Below the pieces are notes generated by a model. The model searched no databases. It was not told where the DNA came from and saw nothing but the letters and a program-made list of their open reading frames with translations. A program made the translations under genes and the position numbers. A DNA stretch of 64,000 nt from JALOLV01 sp046295175 (lineage in GTDB: Bacteria > Bacteroidota > Bacteroidia > Cytophagales > Spirosomataceae): positions 1-64,000 of the forward strand of contig JBKBNY010000005.1 of NCBI GenBank assembly GCA_046295175.1, read 5' to 3'. Below, piece by piece: positions 51,872 to 61,488 of this stretch (position 1 is its first letter; each line of letters begins with the position of its first letter).

Positions 51872-54589
51872 ATGCTCGAATTCATCCGCAAATACGTATA
51901 TTATTTTATTGGTGCTGCACTTCTTATAATCGGAATTCAATCCTATTTTATTTGGTTTAGACCTCGGAGCGATGCTTGGGATTTAATTCCGAATTCGGCA
52001 CTGGCGGTGGTTGAGAGTTCGCAGTTGCAATACGCTCTTTTTGATGAAAAAAATCAAAATGCCAATCTGATTGCCGATGTTCCGTTTTTTTTCGATGCCA
52101 AAAATCAGCTTGACATTATCCTGCAAACATCTGAAAATCAAGAAATTAACAAGAAATTTATCACGTCGAAACGGATTGCGTTTTCGTTGCATCCCGAAAA
52201 CAAACAGAATCTCGAATACATTATTTACATCCCGATAAATTCGTTTTCAGAAGAACCATTCCTGCGTAATCTCGAAAAACCAGACCCCAATAAAATTCAT
52301 ACTTTTGGCTCAAACTTCGGCGGCTATCGGTTAACTGAAGTTCAGAAATCGAATAAAGAGTCGCTTTTTCATTATTTTATCCATCAAAATCATCTGATTT
52401 GTAGTAGGTCGTTGGTGCTTTTGCAGGATGTAATCCGACGAATCAATGATAAAACGCCATCGATAGGCAAGAATCCTTTTACAGTAACACGCCAAGGTAT
52501 TGCTCACATTTATTTCAGAAAAGAACAACTCCGCAATCACGCCGATTTGCTCAAAAATCAATTAAATGTACCCAATTTGGTTACATATTTTATGAATATT
52601 ATGCCTCCAAATGCCGATTTGGTGATTGAACCAAGCTCCGAGCCGCATTTGGTAAAAGGCTATATTTATTCGACAATCCGTACTCAGAAGCCTTTTGTGG
52701 GGGTTTTTGATGGACAAATCTCTAAGGGAATTCTGGCCAAAGATTTGATTCCACAAAATACGGCCATACTTTATCATTTGGGATTCCATAACAACCAAAA
52801 ACTACAAAAAGCCTTTGGTGAATATACTCGACTTTACGAAAAAGATATTAAAGCTTTGCGAGACTCGGCACAGCAATTTTGGGGTGTAAACATCAATGAT
52901 TTGTATTCGACCCTCAAAGACGAAGCCATCTTGTGCGAGATTCAGTCGGCCAGCAATATTCTTACTTCTAAGGTTTTATTGCTCAAAACCAACGAAATCA
53001 CCGATGCACTTACCATTTTAGACGAATTTGCCAATAAAACCGCCGTGAGAGAGTCGCCTCGACCAGTCGAAAACGATTATCTGAATAGAAAATATCGCAA
53101 ACTGATTCTCAATGAGTTTCCGGCGATGCTTTTTGGTTCGGCCTTTTATGGTTTCCAAAATTCGTGTTATTACACATTCATTGATGACTACATCGTCATT
53201 GCCAATACAAAAGAAACCATGACCGACTACCTCGACCAGCATTCGGAGGGAAAAGTTTGGAGTAAAACCAATAACAGTTTCTTACAAAAACTGAATCCGA
53301 AAGCCCAAATCAGTACGATTGTAGTGCCGCAAGGAATCTGGAAAAATATCTATCATTCGCTCGATAACAATCGTTGGCAGCCGTCATTGCTCAAGCACGA
53401 AAACCGTTTTAAAGAATTACGTTTTATTGGGCTACAAACTTTTGTAAACAATGCCGAATTTGGCACAAAAGTGTTACTCGAAAAAATTCCTAAAACCCAA
53501 AAGGCGGCCATTTTCAATAAGTTCTTTTTGCAGGATAGCTTGGTGCTGACCAACGCAATTGTAACGCAGCCTTACATTATCCCGAATAGGTTTACACAAG
53601 CCGATGAGGTCATTACACAAAGTACTGATAATCAACTATATTTACTCAATAGCAAAGCCCAAATTATCAGTCGAGATACCATTGCTCAACCACTTTATGG
53701 AAGGCTGACACCGACTGATTATTTCCAAAATGGATTGTTACAATATTTGGTCAATAGTCCAAATTATCTCTATGTTTTCAAGCGAGATTTGCAAAAGGGT
53801 CTCGAAGCGTACATTCCTGCCGTGCCAGTTGTGGGCGGAATTAGGGCGGTTTCGGTCGAAAACCAAAAGATTTATGTGGGCGATGATGACGGCAATATCT
53901 TTATCAATGACGAGACCACTCAGGCTGTTACGAGGGTAAATGCTCGTAAATTCAAACGGATAATTTCGATTCAGCCGCTGCAATTCAAAGGCGAAAATCT
54001 GCTTTTTGTACTGCAAGAAAACGGTGAATTGTTTTTGATTAGAGAAAGCGGTACGATTTACAAAAATTTTGCGGCAATCGTTGGGTCGGGGCAAGCCCGT
54101 GGGTTGATTTTGGATAAAATTTCGAGTGTACCGATGGCTACGGTTATTACTAAAAATGGTGAAGTCGAGCGATATAATGTTTTGGGCGAAAAGATTTACA
54201 CTTTCCAGATTCCGAAAACCGAAGGAGAATCTTACTTTGAAGTAATTTTTGACCAACCGCAGAAAGATTATGTCATTGCCGAACGCACCCTGACCGATGT
54301 CTTTATTTTAGATAAACAATTCAAAAAGTCGTTCAAAATCACTAAAACCAATACCCAAAAGATTAGATTACAGTATTTTGACTTGGGTAATGACCTTAAA
54401 TTTATCGTTGGTTTTGATGGGCAATCAAACTCCATTTTCGACCTCAATGGTAATCAAATCGGTGGCAATGAGAAGTCTATTCCAGCTTCTGCATTCCCGA
54501 ATTTATCTTACCTCGAAAATTACAATAAACTCATTATTTACAACCCAAACAAAACTCATTTTGAGGTTTGGACGGTGAAGATTAAATAG
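51872..54589 (+). CDS. Membrane-anchored protein, DUF3352-like plus propeller
   Basis: 905 aa. One N-terminal membrane segment (about 8-29) with a short cytoplasmic start, then a large extracytoplasmic part. Residues ~35-560 resemble DUF3352-type domains (early PNSALAVVESSQ motif, long alpha/beta repeats). From about 580 a propeller-like region with TDNQLYLLNSKAQI, DDDGNIFINDE and TKNGEVERYNVLG follows. Function unknown; similar proteins are scattered in Bacteroidota. The stop is at 54587-54589, where a phrase repeat begins. Confidence 0.75.
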   Translation: MLEFIRKYVYYFIGAALLIIGIQSYFIWFRPRSDAWDLIPNSALAVVESSQLQYALFDEKNQNANLIADVPFFFDAKNQLDIILQTSENQEINKKFITSKRIAFSLHPENKQNLEYIIYIPINSFSEEPFLRNLEKPDPNKIHTFGSNFGGYRLTEVQKSNKESLFHYFIHQNHLICSRSLVLLQDVIRRINDKTPSIGKNPFTVTRQGIAHIYFRKEQLRNHADLLKNQLNVPNLVTYFMNIMPPNADLVIEPSSEPHLVKGYIYSTIRTQKPFVGVFDGQISKGILAKDLIPQNTAILYHLGFHNNQKLQKAFGEYTRLYEKDIKALRDSAQQFWGVNINDLYSTLKDEAILCEIQSASNILTSKVLLLKTNEITDALTILDEFANKTAVRESPRPVENDYLNRKYRKLILNEFPAMLFGSAFYGFQNSCYYTFIDDYIVIANTKETMTDYLDQHSEGKVWSKTNNSFLQKLNPKAQISTIVVPQGIWKNIYHSLDNNRWQPSLLKHENRFKELRFIGLQTFVNNAEFGTKVLLEKIPKTQKAAIFNKFFLQDSLVLTNAIVTQPYIIPNRFTQADEVITQSTDNQLYLLNSKAQIISRDTIAQPLYGRLTPTDYFQNGLLQYLVNSPNYLYVFKRDLQKGLEAYIPAVPVVGGIRAVSVENQKIYVGDDDGNIFINDETTQAVTRVNARKFKRIISIQPLQFKGENLLFVLQENGELFLIRESGTIYKNFAAIVGSGQARGLILDKISSVPMATVITKNGEVERYNVLGEKIYTFQIPKTEGESYFEVIFDQPQKDYVIAERTLTDVFILDKQFKKSFKITKTNTQKIRLQYFDLGNDLKFIVGFDGQSNSIFDLNGNQIGGNEKSIPASAFPNLSYLENYNKLIIYNPNKTHFEVWTVKIK

Positions 54590-54616
54590 TTCAAAGTTCA
54601 AGAGTTCAAAATTAAA
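54588..54616 (+). repeat. GTTCAA phrase repeat, left flank of the four-helix-bundle gene
   Basis: AGTTCAAAGTTCAAG (54588-54602) followed by AGTTCAAAATT; the first 15 bases are the exact inverse of CTTGAACTTTGAACT at 55066-55080. Confidence 0.8.
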
Positions 54617-54626
54617 ATTTATTTAT

Positions 54627-55019
54627 ATGGCTAAAATTGAACGATTTGAGGATTTAGAAATTTGGCAGCTGGCAAGAGAATTGGCAAATGAGCTTTATTT
54701 GGAGTATTCGCAAGGCAACTTTTATAAAGATTTTGAGCTTAAAGGTCAAATGAATGGTTCGAGTGGTTCGATTATGGATAACATAGCAGAAGGTTTTGAA
54801 AGAGGCGGCAATAATGAATTTATTAATTTTCTAATCATCGCTAAAGGCTCTGCAGGTGAGCTTCGTTCCCAAATTTATCGTGCATTTGATAGAACTTACT
54901 ATAATCAAGAAAAATTTGAAAAGTACAAAAATAAAGTTGAGACTATCAGTAAGAAAACCAGTAATTTAATTATTACACTCCGAAAATCTGACATGAAAGG
55001 TTATCATAGGATGAAATAA
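54627..55019 (+). CDS. Four-helix-bundle protein (23S rRNA intervening-sequence/S23 family)
   Basis: 130 aa. Family signature: early FEDLEIWQLARELANELY, GQMNGSSGSIMDNIAEGFERGGN and a C-terminal helix. The family is found inside 23S rRNA intervening sequences and in free-standing intergenic copies, and its relatives (Avd) bind RNA or a reverse transcriptase. It is flanked by exact 15-bp inverted repeats of GTTCAA-type, starting at the stop of the preceding gene, which suggests that gene and repeats form one mobile or repeated unit. Role in the cell unknown. Confidence 0.88.
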   Translation: MAKIERFEDLEIWQLARELANELYLEYSQGNFYKDFELKGQMNGSSGSIMDNIAEGFERGGNNEFINFLIIAKGSAGELRSQIYRAFDRTYYNQEKFEKYKNKVETISKKTSNLIITLRKSDMKGYHRMK

Positions 55020-55024
55020 AAACT

Positions 55025-55101
55025 ATTGAACTCAAAACTTTGAACAATGAAAGTTCCCCAACCCGCTTGAACTTTGAACTCTTAAACCCCGAACATTGAA
55101 C
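55025..55101 (+). repeat. GTTCAA phrase repeat, right flank of the four-helix-bundle gene
   Basis: Phrases TTGAACTC, TTTGAACAATG, CTTGAACTTTGAACT, GAACATTGAAC. CTTGAACTTTGAACT at 55066-55080 mirrors the left flank. Confidence 0.8.
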
Positions 55102-55107
55102 CATTAA

Positions 55108-56508
55108 ATGCTTTTTAACGAATTACAATTTATATTCTTTTTTATCGTCGTTACGATACTTTATTATCAGCTTCCTCAGCGTGGTCGGGTTTGGCTTTTG
55201 TTGTTGGCGAGTTGCTATTTCTACATGGTTTTCATGCCAATTTATATTCTGATTTTGGCAGTTACGATTGTGGTTGACTACTATGCCGGAATCTGGATTG
55301 AGCGGGCCGAAGGAGCAAAACGTAAGTGGCTGTTAATCATCAGTTTAATCTCAAATGTTGGTTTTTTAGCGTACTTCAAATACTTTAATTTTTTCGTTAA
55401 AAACGTAGATTTTTTAGCTTACAAACTCAATTTCGATAATCCATTCGACCCACTTTCTATACTGCTTCCAATTGGGCTATCGTTCCATACATTTCAGGCA
55501 ATGAGCTACACTATTGAGGTGTACCGACGAAATCAACCCGCCGAGCGTGACTTTGTAGTTTACAGCCTTTATGTCATGTTTTATCCGCAATTGGTAGCTG
55601 GCCCAATTGAGCGTCCGCAAAATTTGCTTTGGCAGTTTCATAGCAAATTCAAGTATGATTTTGAGAATATCAAAGCGGGTTTGATGCGAATCGCTTGGGG
55701 AATGTTTAAAAAAGTGGTGATTGCTGATAGATTGAGTATTGTGGTACACGATGTTTACGGACACGCCGCCGACCACAACGGACTTTCTCTACTTATTGCT
55801 ACGATTTTCTTTACTTTTCAGATTTATTGTGATTTTTCGGGGTATTCAGATATTGCCATCGGTGCAGCTCGCGTGATGGGTTTTAAACTCATGGAGAATT
55901 TCGATACGCCGTATTTTTCAAAATCAATTTCTGAATTCTGGAGACGTTGGCATATTTCTTTATCTACGTGGTTTCGAGATTATTTATACATTTCATTGGG
56001 CGGAAATCGAGTATCTGAGGCTCGAATTTACTTCAATCTATTCTTTGTATTTATGATGAGTGGCCTGTGGCACGGAGCCAATTGGACATTCGTAGTTTGG
56101 GGAAGTTTACACGGAATCTACCTCGTTTTGGCACGATTACGGGATAAATTTTTCGATTTTTCGTTACCGCAAAAACCATTTTTTAGCTTTATCAATATTG
56201 TATTTACGTTTGTTTTGGTAATGCTAACTTGGATATTCTTCGCCGCCAACGGCATGAGTCATGCTTTATTAATTTTGAAGAAAATCTTCGGGTTATCAAT
56301 TCGTGATACTATCCAATCGCCATTAAATAACACTGAGATGATTTTCTGCTGGATTTTGATTGCGTTATTGATGCTTAAAGACAGATTCATCAAATTTATT
56401 TCGACCGATAATACACCAAAATTCTACTTTGTGTTCATCACATTGTTGATATTGACGTATTTCTTTGGTGTATTTTCGTCTAACCAGTTCATCTATTTTC
56501 AGTTTTGA
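55108..56508 (+). CDS. MBOAT-family O-acyltransferase (AlgI-like)
   Basis: 466 aa, about 10-11 membrane segments. The motifs PIGLSFHTFQAMSYTIEVYRR, PQLVAGPIERP and SEFWRRWHISLSTWFRDYLYI are typical of the AlgI/PatA branch; the active-site His is His322 in MMSGLWHGANWTF. It transfers acetyl or other acyl groups across the membrane to extracytoplasmic polysaccharide. The usual SGNH/AlgJ-like partner gene is not adjacent. A perfect palindrome follows directly. Confidence 0.93.
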   Translation: MLFNELQFIFFFIVVTILYYQLPQRGRVWLLLLASCYFYMVFMPIYILILAVTIVVDYYAGIWIERAEGAKRKWLLIISLISNVGFLAYFKYFNFFVKNVDFLAYKLNFDNPFDPLSILLPIGLSFHTFQAMSYTIEVYRRNQPAERDFVVYSLYVMFYPQLVAGPIERPQNLLWQFHSKFKYDFENIKAGLMRIAWGMFKKVVIADRLSIVVHDVYGHAADHNGLSLLIATIFFTFQIYCDFSGYSDIAIGAARVMGFKLMENFDTPYFSKSISEFWRRWHISLSTWFRDYLYISLGGNRVSEARIYFNLFFVFMMSGLWHGANWTFVVWGSLHGIYLVLARLRDKFFDFSLPQKPFFSFINIVFTFVLVMLTWIFFAANGMSHALLILKKIFGLSIRDTIQSPLNNTEMIFCWILIALLMLKDRFIKFISTDNTPKFYFVFITLLILTYFFGVFSSNQFIYFQF

Positions 56509-56512
56509 TATT

Positions 56513-56545
56513 AACTCTGACAGGGTTCTGAACCCTGTCAGAGTT
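56513..56545. repeat. 33-bp perfect palindrome after the MBOAT gene
   Basis: 16-bp arms AACTCTGACAGGGTTC / GAACCCTGTCAGAGTT around a single T. Same layout as the 48-bp palindrome at 7979-8026 but different sequence. Possibly terminates the MBOAT transcript, though without a T-run. Confidence 0.85.
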
Positions 56546-56663
56546 CTACCTGTCTAATAATTCATCATTTATATCTCATTTTGTGCAAATTTCAGTCACA
56601 AAAACATAATTTTGTAGTCCTTTACAAAACTATTCGACCGATATTTTACAACGAAACAAAACT

Positions 56664-58856
56664 GTGAGAAAAATCACTTTACTTCTACTTCTGCTTCCGT
56701 TACTGAGCATTGCCCAAAAGAAAAACGACAAGTACCGTTATTATATCAAAAAAGCTACATCGCCAATAAAAGTGGACGGAATTGTGGATGAACAAGCATG
56801 GAAAGATGCCCAACTTGCTGCCGATTTCTTTCAAGTTTTACCGATGGATACCAGTAAAGCTAAGGTGGTTACCGAAGTAAAAATGACTTACGACGACCAA
56901 AACCTTTACGTTTATTATATCAACTATGATAAATTGCCTGGGCCATACATGGTAGAATCTCTCAAGCAAGATTTCAACTTTGGTAAAAACGACAACGATT
57001 TATTATTTCTGGATACTTTCGACGACCAAACCAATGGTTTCAGTTTTGGCTCAAACGCCGCTGGTGCCAGATGGGACGGCTTGATGTTTAATGGTGCAAA
57101 CGTAAATCTGAACTGGGAAAACCGTTGGGTTTCAGTTGTAAAATCTGACGATGATAAATGGATTTGGGAATGTGCGATTCCGTTTAAAACCCTTCGCTAC
57201 AAAAAAGGAATCAAAGAATGGGGCGTAAATTTTAGTCGCCTCGACCTCAAAACTACCGAAAAATCGGTTTGGGCTCCTGTCCCTCGTCAATTTCCAACGG
57301 CTTCGTTGGCCTATACTGGTATTTTGGTTTGGGATACTCCACCACCTGCGGCAGGTGCGAATATTTCGATAATTCCGTACGTTTTGGGTGGTGTCAGTAA
57401 AAATCATGCTGCAAATACCGATGCTGTTTTCAAAAAAGAAATCGGATTCGACGCCAAAGTGGCAGTTACTTCATCGCTCAATCTTGATTTGACAGTAAAT
57501 CCCGATTTTTCACAAGTAGAAGTTGACCAACAAGTTACCAACCTCGACCGTTTTGAGCTATTATTTCCCGAACGCCGCCAGTTTTTCTTAGAAAACGGCG
57601 ACCTTTTTACCAATTTTGGCTACAATACAATTCGTCCGTTTTTTAGCAGAAGAGTTGGATTGAATTCTCCGATAAAATTCGGAGCGAGGCTAAGCGGAAA
57701 GCTCAACAAAGATTGGAGAATTGGTTTTATGAATATGCAAACTGGTAAAAACGATGCCGGTTTACCTGCTCAAAACTACTCTGTGGTAGCACTTCAACGT
57801 CGAGTTTTTGCCCGTTCAAATATCGCTGCGATGTTCGTAAATCGTGATATGACTGGCGAACTGCTGGCCGATTCTAAACAAATTGCCAAATTCAATCGTA
57901 ATATCGGGATTGAATACAATTTAGCATCTCCAAATAATAAATGGATTGGTAAAGCATTTGCTTTAAAGTCATTTTCGCCAACACAAAACAACGATAATTT
58001 TATCTTCGCTGCCAATATTTTATATGCTTCTAAAAAGCTCAATTACGGAATTCAATTTGAAAGTGTAAACGGCAACTACAACTCTCAACCCGAAGCTGAG
58101 GTAGGCTACATTCCACGCACCAATTACCGCAGTGTCAATCCTACAATCGGATATTTATTTTTTCCAAAATCTAAACTAATCCTGAGTCATGGTCCGCAGG
58201 CTCAAACCCGCAATTATTTTGACTTAAACGGAAAATCAATCGAGAGCCTTCAAGTGCTTTCTTACCGTTTCAATTTCAGAACAACAAGTAATTTCACGGT
58301 CTGGACCGCAAGAGATTTCATTAAGTTACAACAAGATTTCGACCCGACTAACTTTAATAACGAAAGGATTAAGAAAAATACCGAACACCGTTGGGGTTCG
58401 TGGGGAACAGAGTTTGTCTCAAAACCGCAAGCATTACTAACTTATGGGTTTAGCACTCGGTACGGTGGTTTTTATGCCGACGGTACACGCCTAAATCTTC
58501 GTGGCGAAGTTGGTTATCGTTTTCAGCCGTACGTTGCCCTCACGATGGCGGCTAATTACAACAACATCAAGTTTGAAACGAATGAGACACTACCGATTTC
58601 GTTGCACAATAAAGAATATAATTTTTGGTTAGTGGGTCCAAGAATTGATGTCACGCTGACAAATAATATGTTCTTTACCAATTTCTTACAGTACAACAAT
58701 CAAGCTAAAAACGTAAATCTAAACACCCGTTTGCAGTGGCGATACAGCCCCGCATCTGATATGTTTATTGTCTATACCGATAATTATCTACCCGAAAACA
58801 TGAAAGTAAAAAATCGTGCATTGGTCTTTAAACTGACGTATTGGTGGAATGTTTAG
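56664..58856 (+). CDS. DUF5916 outer-membrane protein with N-terminal CBM9-like domain
   Basis: 730 aa, start GTG at 56664 (no in-frame ATG before it; signal peptide MRKITLLLLLLPLLSIAQ). Residues ~30-225 are a carbohydrate-binding-family-9-like domain (SPIKVDGIVDEQAWKDAQ, TYDDQNLYVYYI, WECAIPFKTLRY). Then comes the DUF5916 barrel with NLDLTVNPDFSQVEVDQQ and FPERRQFFLENGDLF, typical of the family, ending in a strand with aromatic terminus (VFKLTYWWNV). Outer-membrane location is likely; ligand and role unknown. Confidence 0.88.
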   Translation: MRKITLLLLLLPLLSIAQKKNDKYRYYIKKATSPIKVDGIVDEQAWKDAQLAADFFQVLPMDTSKAKVVTEVKMTYDDQNLYVYYINYDKLPGPYMVESLKQDFNFGKNDNDLLFLDTFDDQTNGFSFGSNAAGARWDGLMFNGANVNLNWENRWVSVVKSDDDKWIWECAIPFKTLRYKKGIKEWGVNFSRLDLKTTEKSVWAPVPRQFPTASLAYTGILVWDTPPPAAGANISIIPYVLGGVSKNHAANTDAVFKKEIGFDAKVAVTSSLNLDLTVNPDFSQVEVDQQVTNLDRFELLFPERRQFFLENGDLFTNFGYNTIRPFFSRRVGLNSPIKFGARLSGKLNKDWRIGFMNMQTGKNDAGLPAQNYSVVALQRRVFARSNIAAMFVNRDMTGELLADSKQIAKFNRNIGIEYNLASPNNKWIGKAFALKSFSPTQNNDNFIFAANILYASKKLNYGIQFESVNGNYNSQPEAEVGYIPRTNYRSVNPTIGYLFFPKSKLILSHGPQAQTRNYFDLNGKSIESLQVLSYRFNFRTTSNFTVWTARDFIKLQQDFDPTNFNNERIKKNTEHRWGSWGTEFVSKPQALLTYGFSTRYGGFYADGTRLNLRGEVGYRFQPYVALTMAANYNNIKFETNETLPISLHNKEYNFWLVGPRIDVTLTNNMFFTNFLQYNNQAKNVNLNTRLQWRYSPASDMFIVYTDNYLPENMKVKNRALVFKLTYWWNV

Positions 58857-58865
58857 AAGGATAAA

Positions 58866-58901
58866 AAACTGTGGCACTACTCATTCAAAGTGCCACAGTT
58901 T
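58866..58901. terminator. Bidirectional terminator, DUF5916 gene and histidine kinase gene
   Basis: 12-bp perfect stem AAACTGTGGCAC / GTGCCACAGTTT with a 12-nt loop between convergent stops. Confidence 0.88.
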
Positions 58902-58912
58902 AAATTACTTTA

Positions 58913-60280
58913 TTAATACGGAAGCCAAATTTTTACTGTTGTCCCTTTTCCAATTTTAGAATCTATCAAACATTCACCATTATGAATATTTATAATTTTT
59001 TTGGTGAGTGGTAGCCCAATTCCGTGCCCAGAAATCTGCTGAACTTTTGTCGAGCGATAGTAAGGCTCAAAGATATTACTTAAATCCTCGGGCGAAATCC
59101 CATCACCACTATCTTCAAAAATTATTTCTACGCGGTCTTCAAGTGTTTTAATCCAGACATCTACCGTTTTCTCGTCATTGTATTTACAGGCATTATCCAT
59201 CAAATTGATAAACGCAAGCCTAAGCAACGAAGCATTTCCTTTGATGTAGAGTTTTTCTTCTGACTCAGGTGTTTCGACAAACTCAATATTGATATAATAA
59301 TTATGCGACTTTTGTAGCAACTGCGTTCGAGCCACCCAAAGCACATCATCAATTCTAACATCCTGAAAATCAATCGCTTGATTGGTAGCACTTGCATGAG
59401 CCAATTCGAGCAAGTCATTCACCAATTTAATCAACCCACGGGTTTCTTCTCTAATGGTTTCGAGTGCCTTTTCGTATTCTTCTGGTGTTCGTTTTTTGAG
59501 CAAGGTAACTTCGGTATTACCCAACATAATCGTCAATGGTGTACGCAACTCGTGAGTCGTGTAAGAGACAAAGTTTTGCTGGTGAGCGTAAGCTTTTTCG
59601 AGTCTATCCAAGAGCCGATTAAAAGTTGTAGCCATCTGCCCAATTTCGTCTTGCAGTTCGGCTTCCGGTAATCTCTCAGTAAGGTTGTTTTCAGTAAAAT
59701 GTTCCATTCTATTGGCAATCTTACTGATTGGTCCAACCGTACGAATTGCAAAGAAACGAGCGATTCCACCGATAAAAACAAAAATTACTATCACACTTAT
59801 AATCAACAGATTACGGAGGTATTTCTGAAGTGATATACCCGAACGGTCGAATCCAGAAACCTGTAAAATAACTTTGCGATTGTAATTGTTATCTTGGTGC
59901 AGATAAATCGAATACGAAAAATCGCCTTGCCTTACATTTATCTTTTCACCAGCCAAAATACTTTTCAGTTGGCTGGGCTGTAATCTTGAAATCGCATTGG
60001 GGCTTTTGTAAACAATTTTTCCATTCAAATCATAAATTATCGTTGTTTCTTGGTTGATATTGACACTTTTTTGGGCATCCATTTTGGTCAATAAATCTCC
60101 TTTCTGGCTCAGAATTTCGTAGTATAATTCTTGATGGATAATCCCGATATGCTGTAATGTCTTGAAGAATTCGTTTTGTCTGTAATTATTATAAAAACGA
60201 TAGACAACACACGTAAATATCACAAGCACAATACTATAAAGTATTGGAGCACGAATAGTGTACCTATCTACAATTTTCAT
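58913..60280 (-). CDS. HisKA-type sensor histidine kinase (OmpR-type partner)
   Basis: 455 aa. Two membrane segments (about 14-32 and 152-174) enclose a ~120-residue periplasmic sensor part. After a HAMP domain (about 175-230) come HisKA with FVSYTTHELRTPLTIM (His243) and HATPase_c with N-box NLMDNACKYND, DSGDGIS and GHGIGLPLTKKI. The regulator gene at 60390 lies upstream in transcription order, 109 nt away, on the same strand. Signal unknown. Confidence 0.93.
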   Translation of the reverse strand: MKIVDRYTIRAPILYSIVLVIFTCVVYRFYNNYRQNEFFKTLQHIGIIHQELYYEILSQKGDLLTKMDAQKSVNINQETTIIYDLNGKIVYKSPNAISRLQPSQLKSILAGEKINVRQGDFSYSIYLHQDNNYNRKVILQVSGFDRSGISLQKYLRNLLIISVIVIFVFIGGIARFFAIRTVGPISKIANRMEHFTENNLTERLPEAELQDEIGQMATTFNRLLDRLEKAYAHQQNFVSYTTHELRTPLTIMLGNTEVTLLKKRTPEEYEKALETIREETRGLIKLVNDLLELAHASATNQAIDFQDVRIDDVLWVARTQLLQKSHNYYINIEFVETPESEEKLYIKGNASLLRLAFINLMDNACKYNDEKTVDVWIKTLEDRVEIIFEDSGDGISPEDLSNIFEPYYRSTKVQQISGHGIGLPLTKKIINIHNGECLIDSKIGKGTTVKIWLPY

Positions 60281-60389
60281 AATGTTTTAGGGTTACTTGT
60301 TGTTAGCTCTTCCAATAAAATAATATCAGCATGATTGTAAAAACCAGCTGATATAGTATGTTATCTTGAGAAGTATTGGCTCTTAAATT

Positions 60390-61067
60390 TTATTCTTCTT
60401 TCAAAATATAACCCATACCCACAACCGTATGAATCAATTTTGTAGAAAACTCCTTATCGACTTTTTTACGCAAAAAATTGACATAAACATCAATTGTGTT
60501 GGTACCAGTGTCGAAGTGGATATTCCAAACTTTTTCGGCAATATCAATCCGAGACACAACTTTACCTTTATTACGCATCAAAAATTCGAGCAGTCCAAAT
60601 TCTCTCGCAGTTAATTCGATTTTCTTACCTTCGCGTCGAGCAATTTTTTCATTCAAATCCAGTTCCAAGTCTGCAATCTTTAATAAATTGCTCACAACTA
60701 CCCCTTCGCTACCACGTCTATAAAGTGATTTGATGCGAGCCAGCAACTCTCTGAATTCAAACGGTTTTACCAAATAGTCATCGGCACCTGCCTCAAAACC
60801 AACCAATTTATCATTCAAACTACCCATTGCTGTTAGCATCAAAATGGGTGTTCGTACTTTATGCTCACGAAGCTGCTTCACCAAATCGAAACCATTGATT
60901 CGGGGTAGATTTACATCACAAATCAGAATATCGTATTGGTTGGCAAGCACCAAAGCTTTTCCAATTTGGCCGTCATAGGCTACTTCTACTGTGCAGTTAT
61001 CCTCTTCGAGTCCTTTTTTTATGAACTCGGCCAATTTTGGTTCGTCTTCGATGATAAGTACACGCAT
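60390..61067 (-). CDS. OmpR-family response regulator
   Basis: 225 aa from the ATG at 61067 (a TTG at 61106 would add an unnatural leader and overlap the -7 box). Receiver domain with D8 and D51 (ICDVNLPRINGF), the Lys in YLVKPF, and a winged-helix C-terminal domain (about 125-222) with LTAREFGLLEFLMRNKGKVVSR and TVVGMGYIL. With the kinase at 58913 it forms a classical two-component pair; target genes unknown. Confidence 0.93.
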   Translation of the reverse strand: MRVLIIEDEPKLAEFIKKGLEEDNCTVEVAYDGQIGKALVLANQYDILICDVNLPRINGFDLVKQLREHKVRTPILMLTAMGSLNDKLVGFEAGADDYLVKPFEFRELLARIKSLYRRGSEGVVVSNLLKIADLELDLNEKIARREGKKIELTAREFGLLEFLMRNKGKVVSRIDIAEKVWNIHFDTGTNTIDVYVNFLRKKVDKEFSTKLIHTVVGMGYILKEE

Positions 61068-61086
61068 ATCTGTTTGGTTGATTGAG

Positions 61087-61094
61087 CAAAAGTA
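61087..61094 (-). promoter_or_regulatory. -7 box TACTTTTG of the OmpR-type regulator
   Basis: Minus-strand TACTTTTG matches TAnnTTTG 20 nt upstream of the ATG at 61067. No TTTG at the expected -33 spacing. Confidence 0.5.
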
Positions 61095-61291
61095 TGACAA
61101 ATACAAATGTCAGAAAATAGTGTAAATAGTGATTTAAAAAAATAATTAAAAATCAGTTAAATCTGTCGAGGAGAATATTAAAAAAACCTTGCATTTTTTT
61201 GCAGAGATATTTTCAAAATTGAGCATTTGTTTGCTCGATTTGTCAATAAAAATTGAATTGATAATGAATCTGAGGTAGTAAAATAAAAAAA

Positions 61292-61345
61292 GGTGGGGCA
61301 ATGCTCCACCATTTTCGAAACTGAATCCACACAACTTTTATGAAA
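61292..61345. repeat. Hairpin plus leader-like module, copy 3
   Basis: GGTGGGGC-AAT-GCTCCACC (61292-61310, one G-U pair), a spacer, then GAATCCACACAACTTTTATG. An ATG here is followed by only MKKL and a stop. On the minus strand the hairpin precedes T7. Confidence 0.65.
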
Positions 61346-61488
61346 AAGCTATAAAACTAACTTTATAGTTATTTTATCTTATCTAAATAGACGAAATTTC
61401 TAATTGCAAAGTTTCAATCAATTCTTGAAAATATTTGCAAAAAACTGATTAAAAATAAATTAAAAAAATTGAGAACCCCTATAAAACA

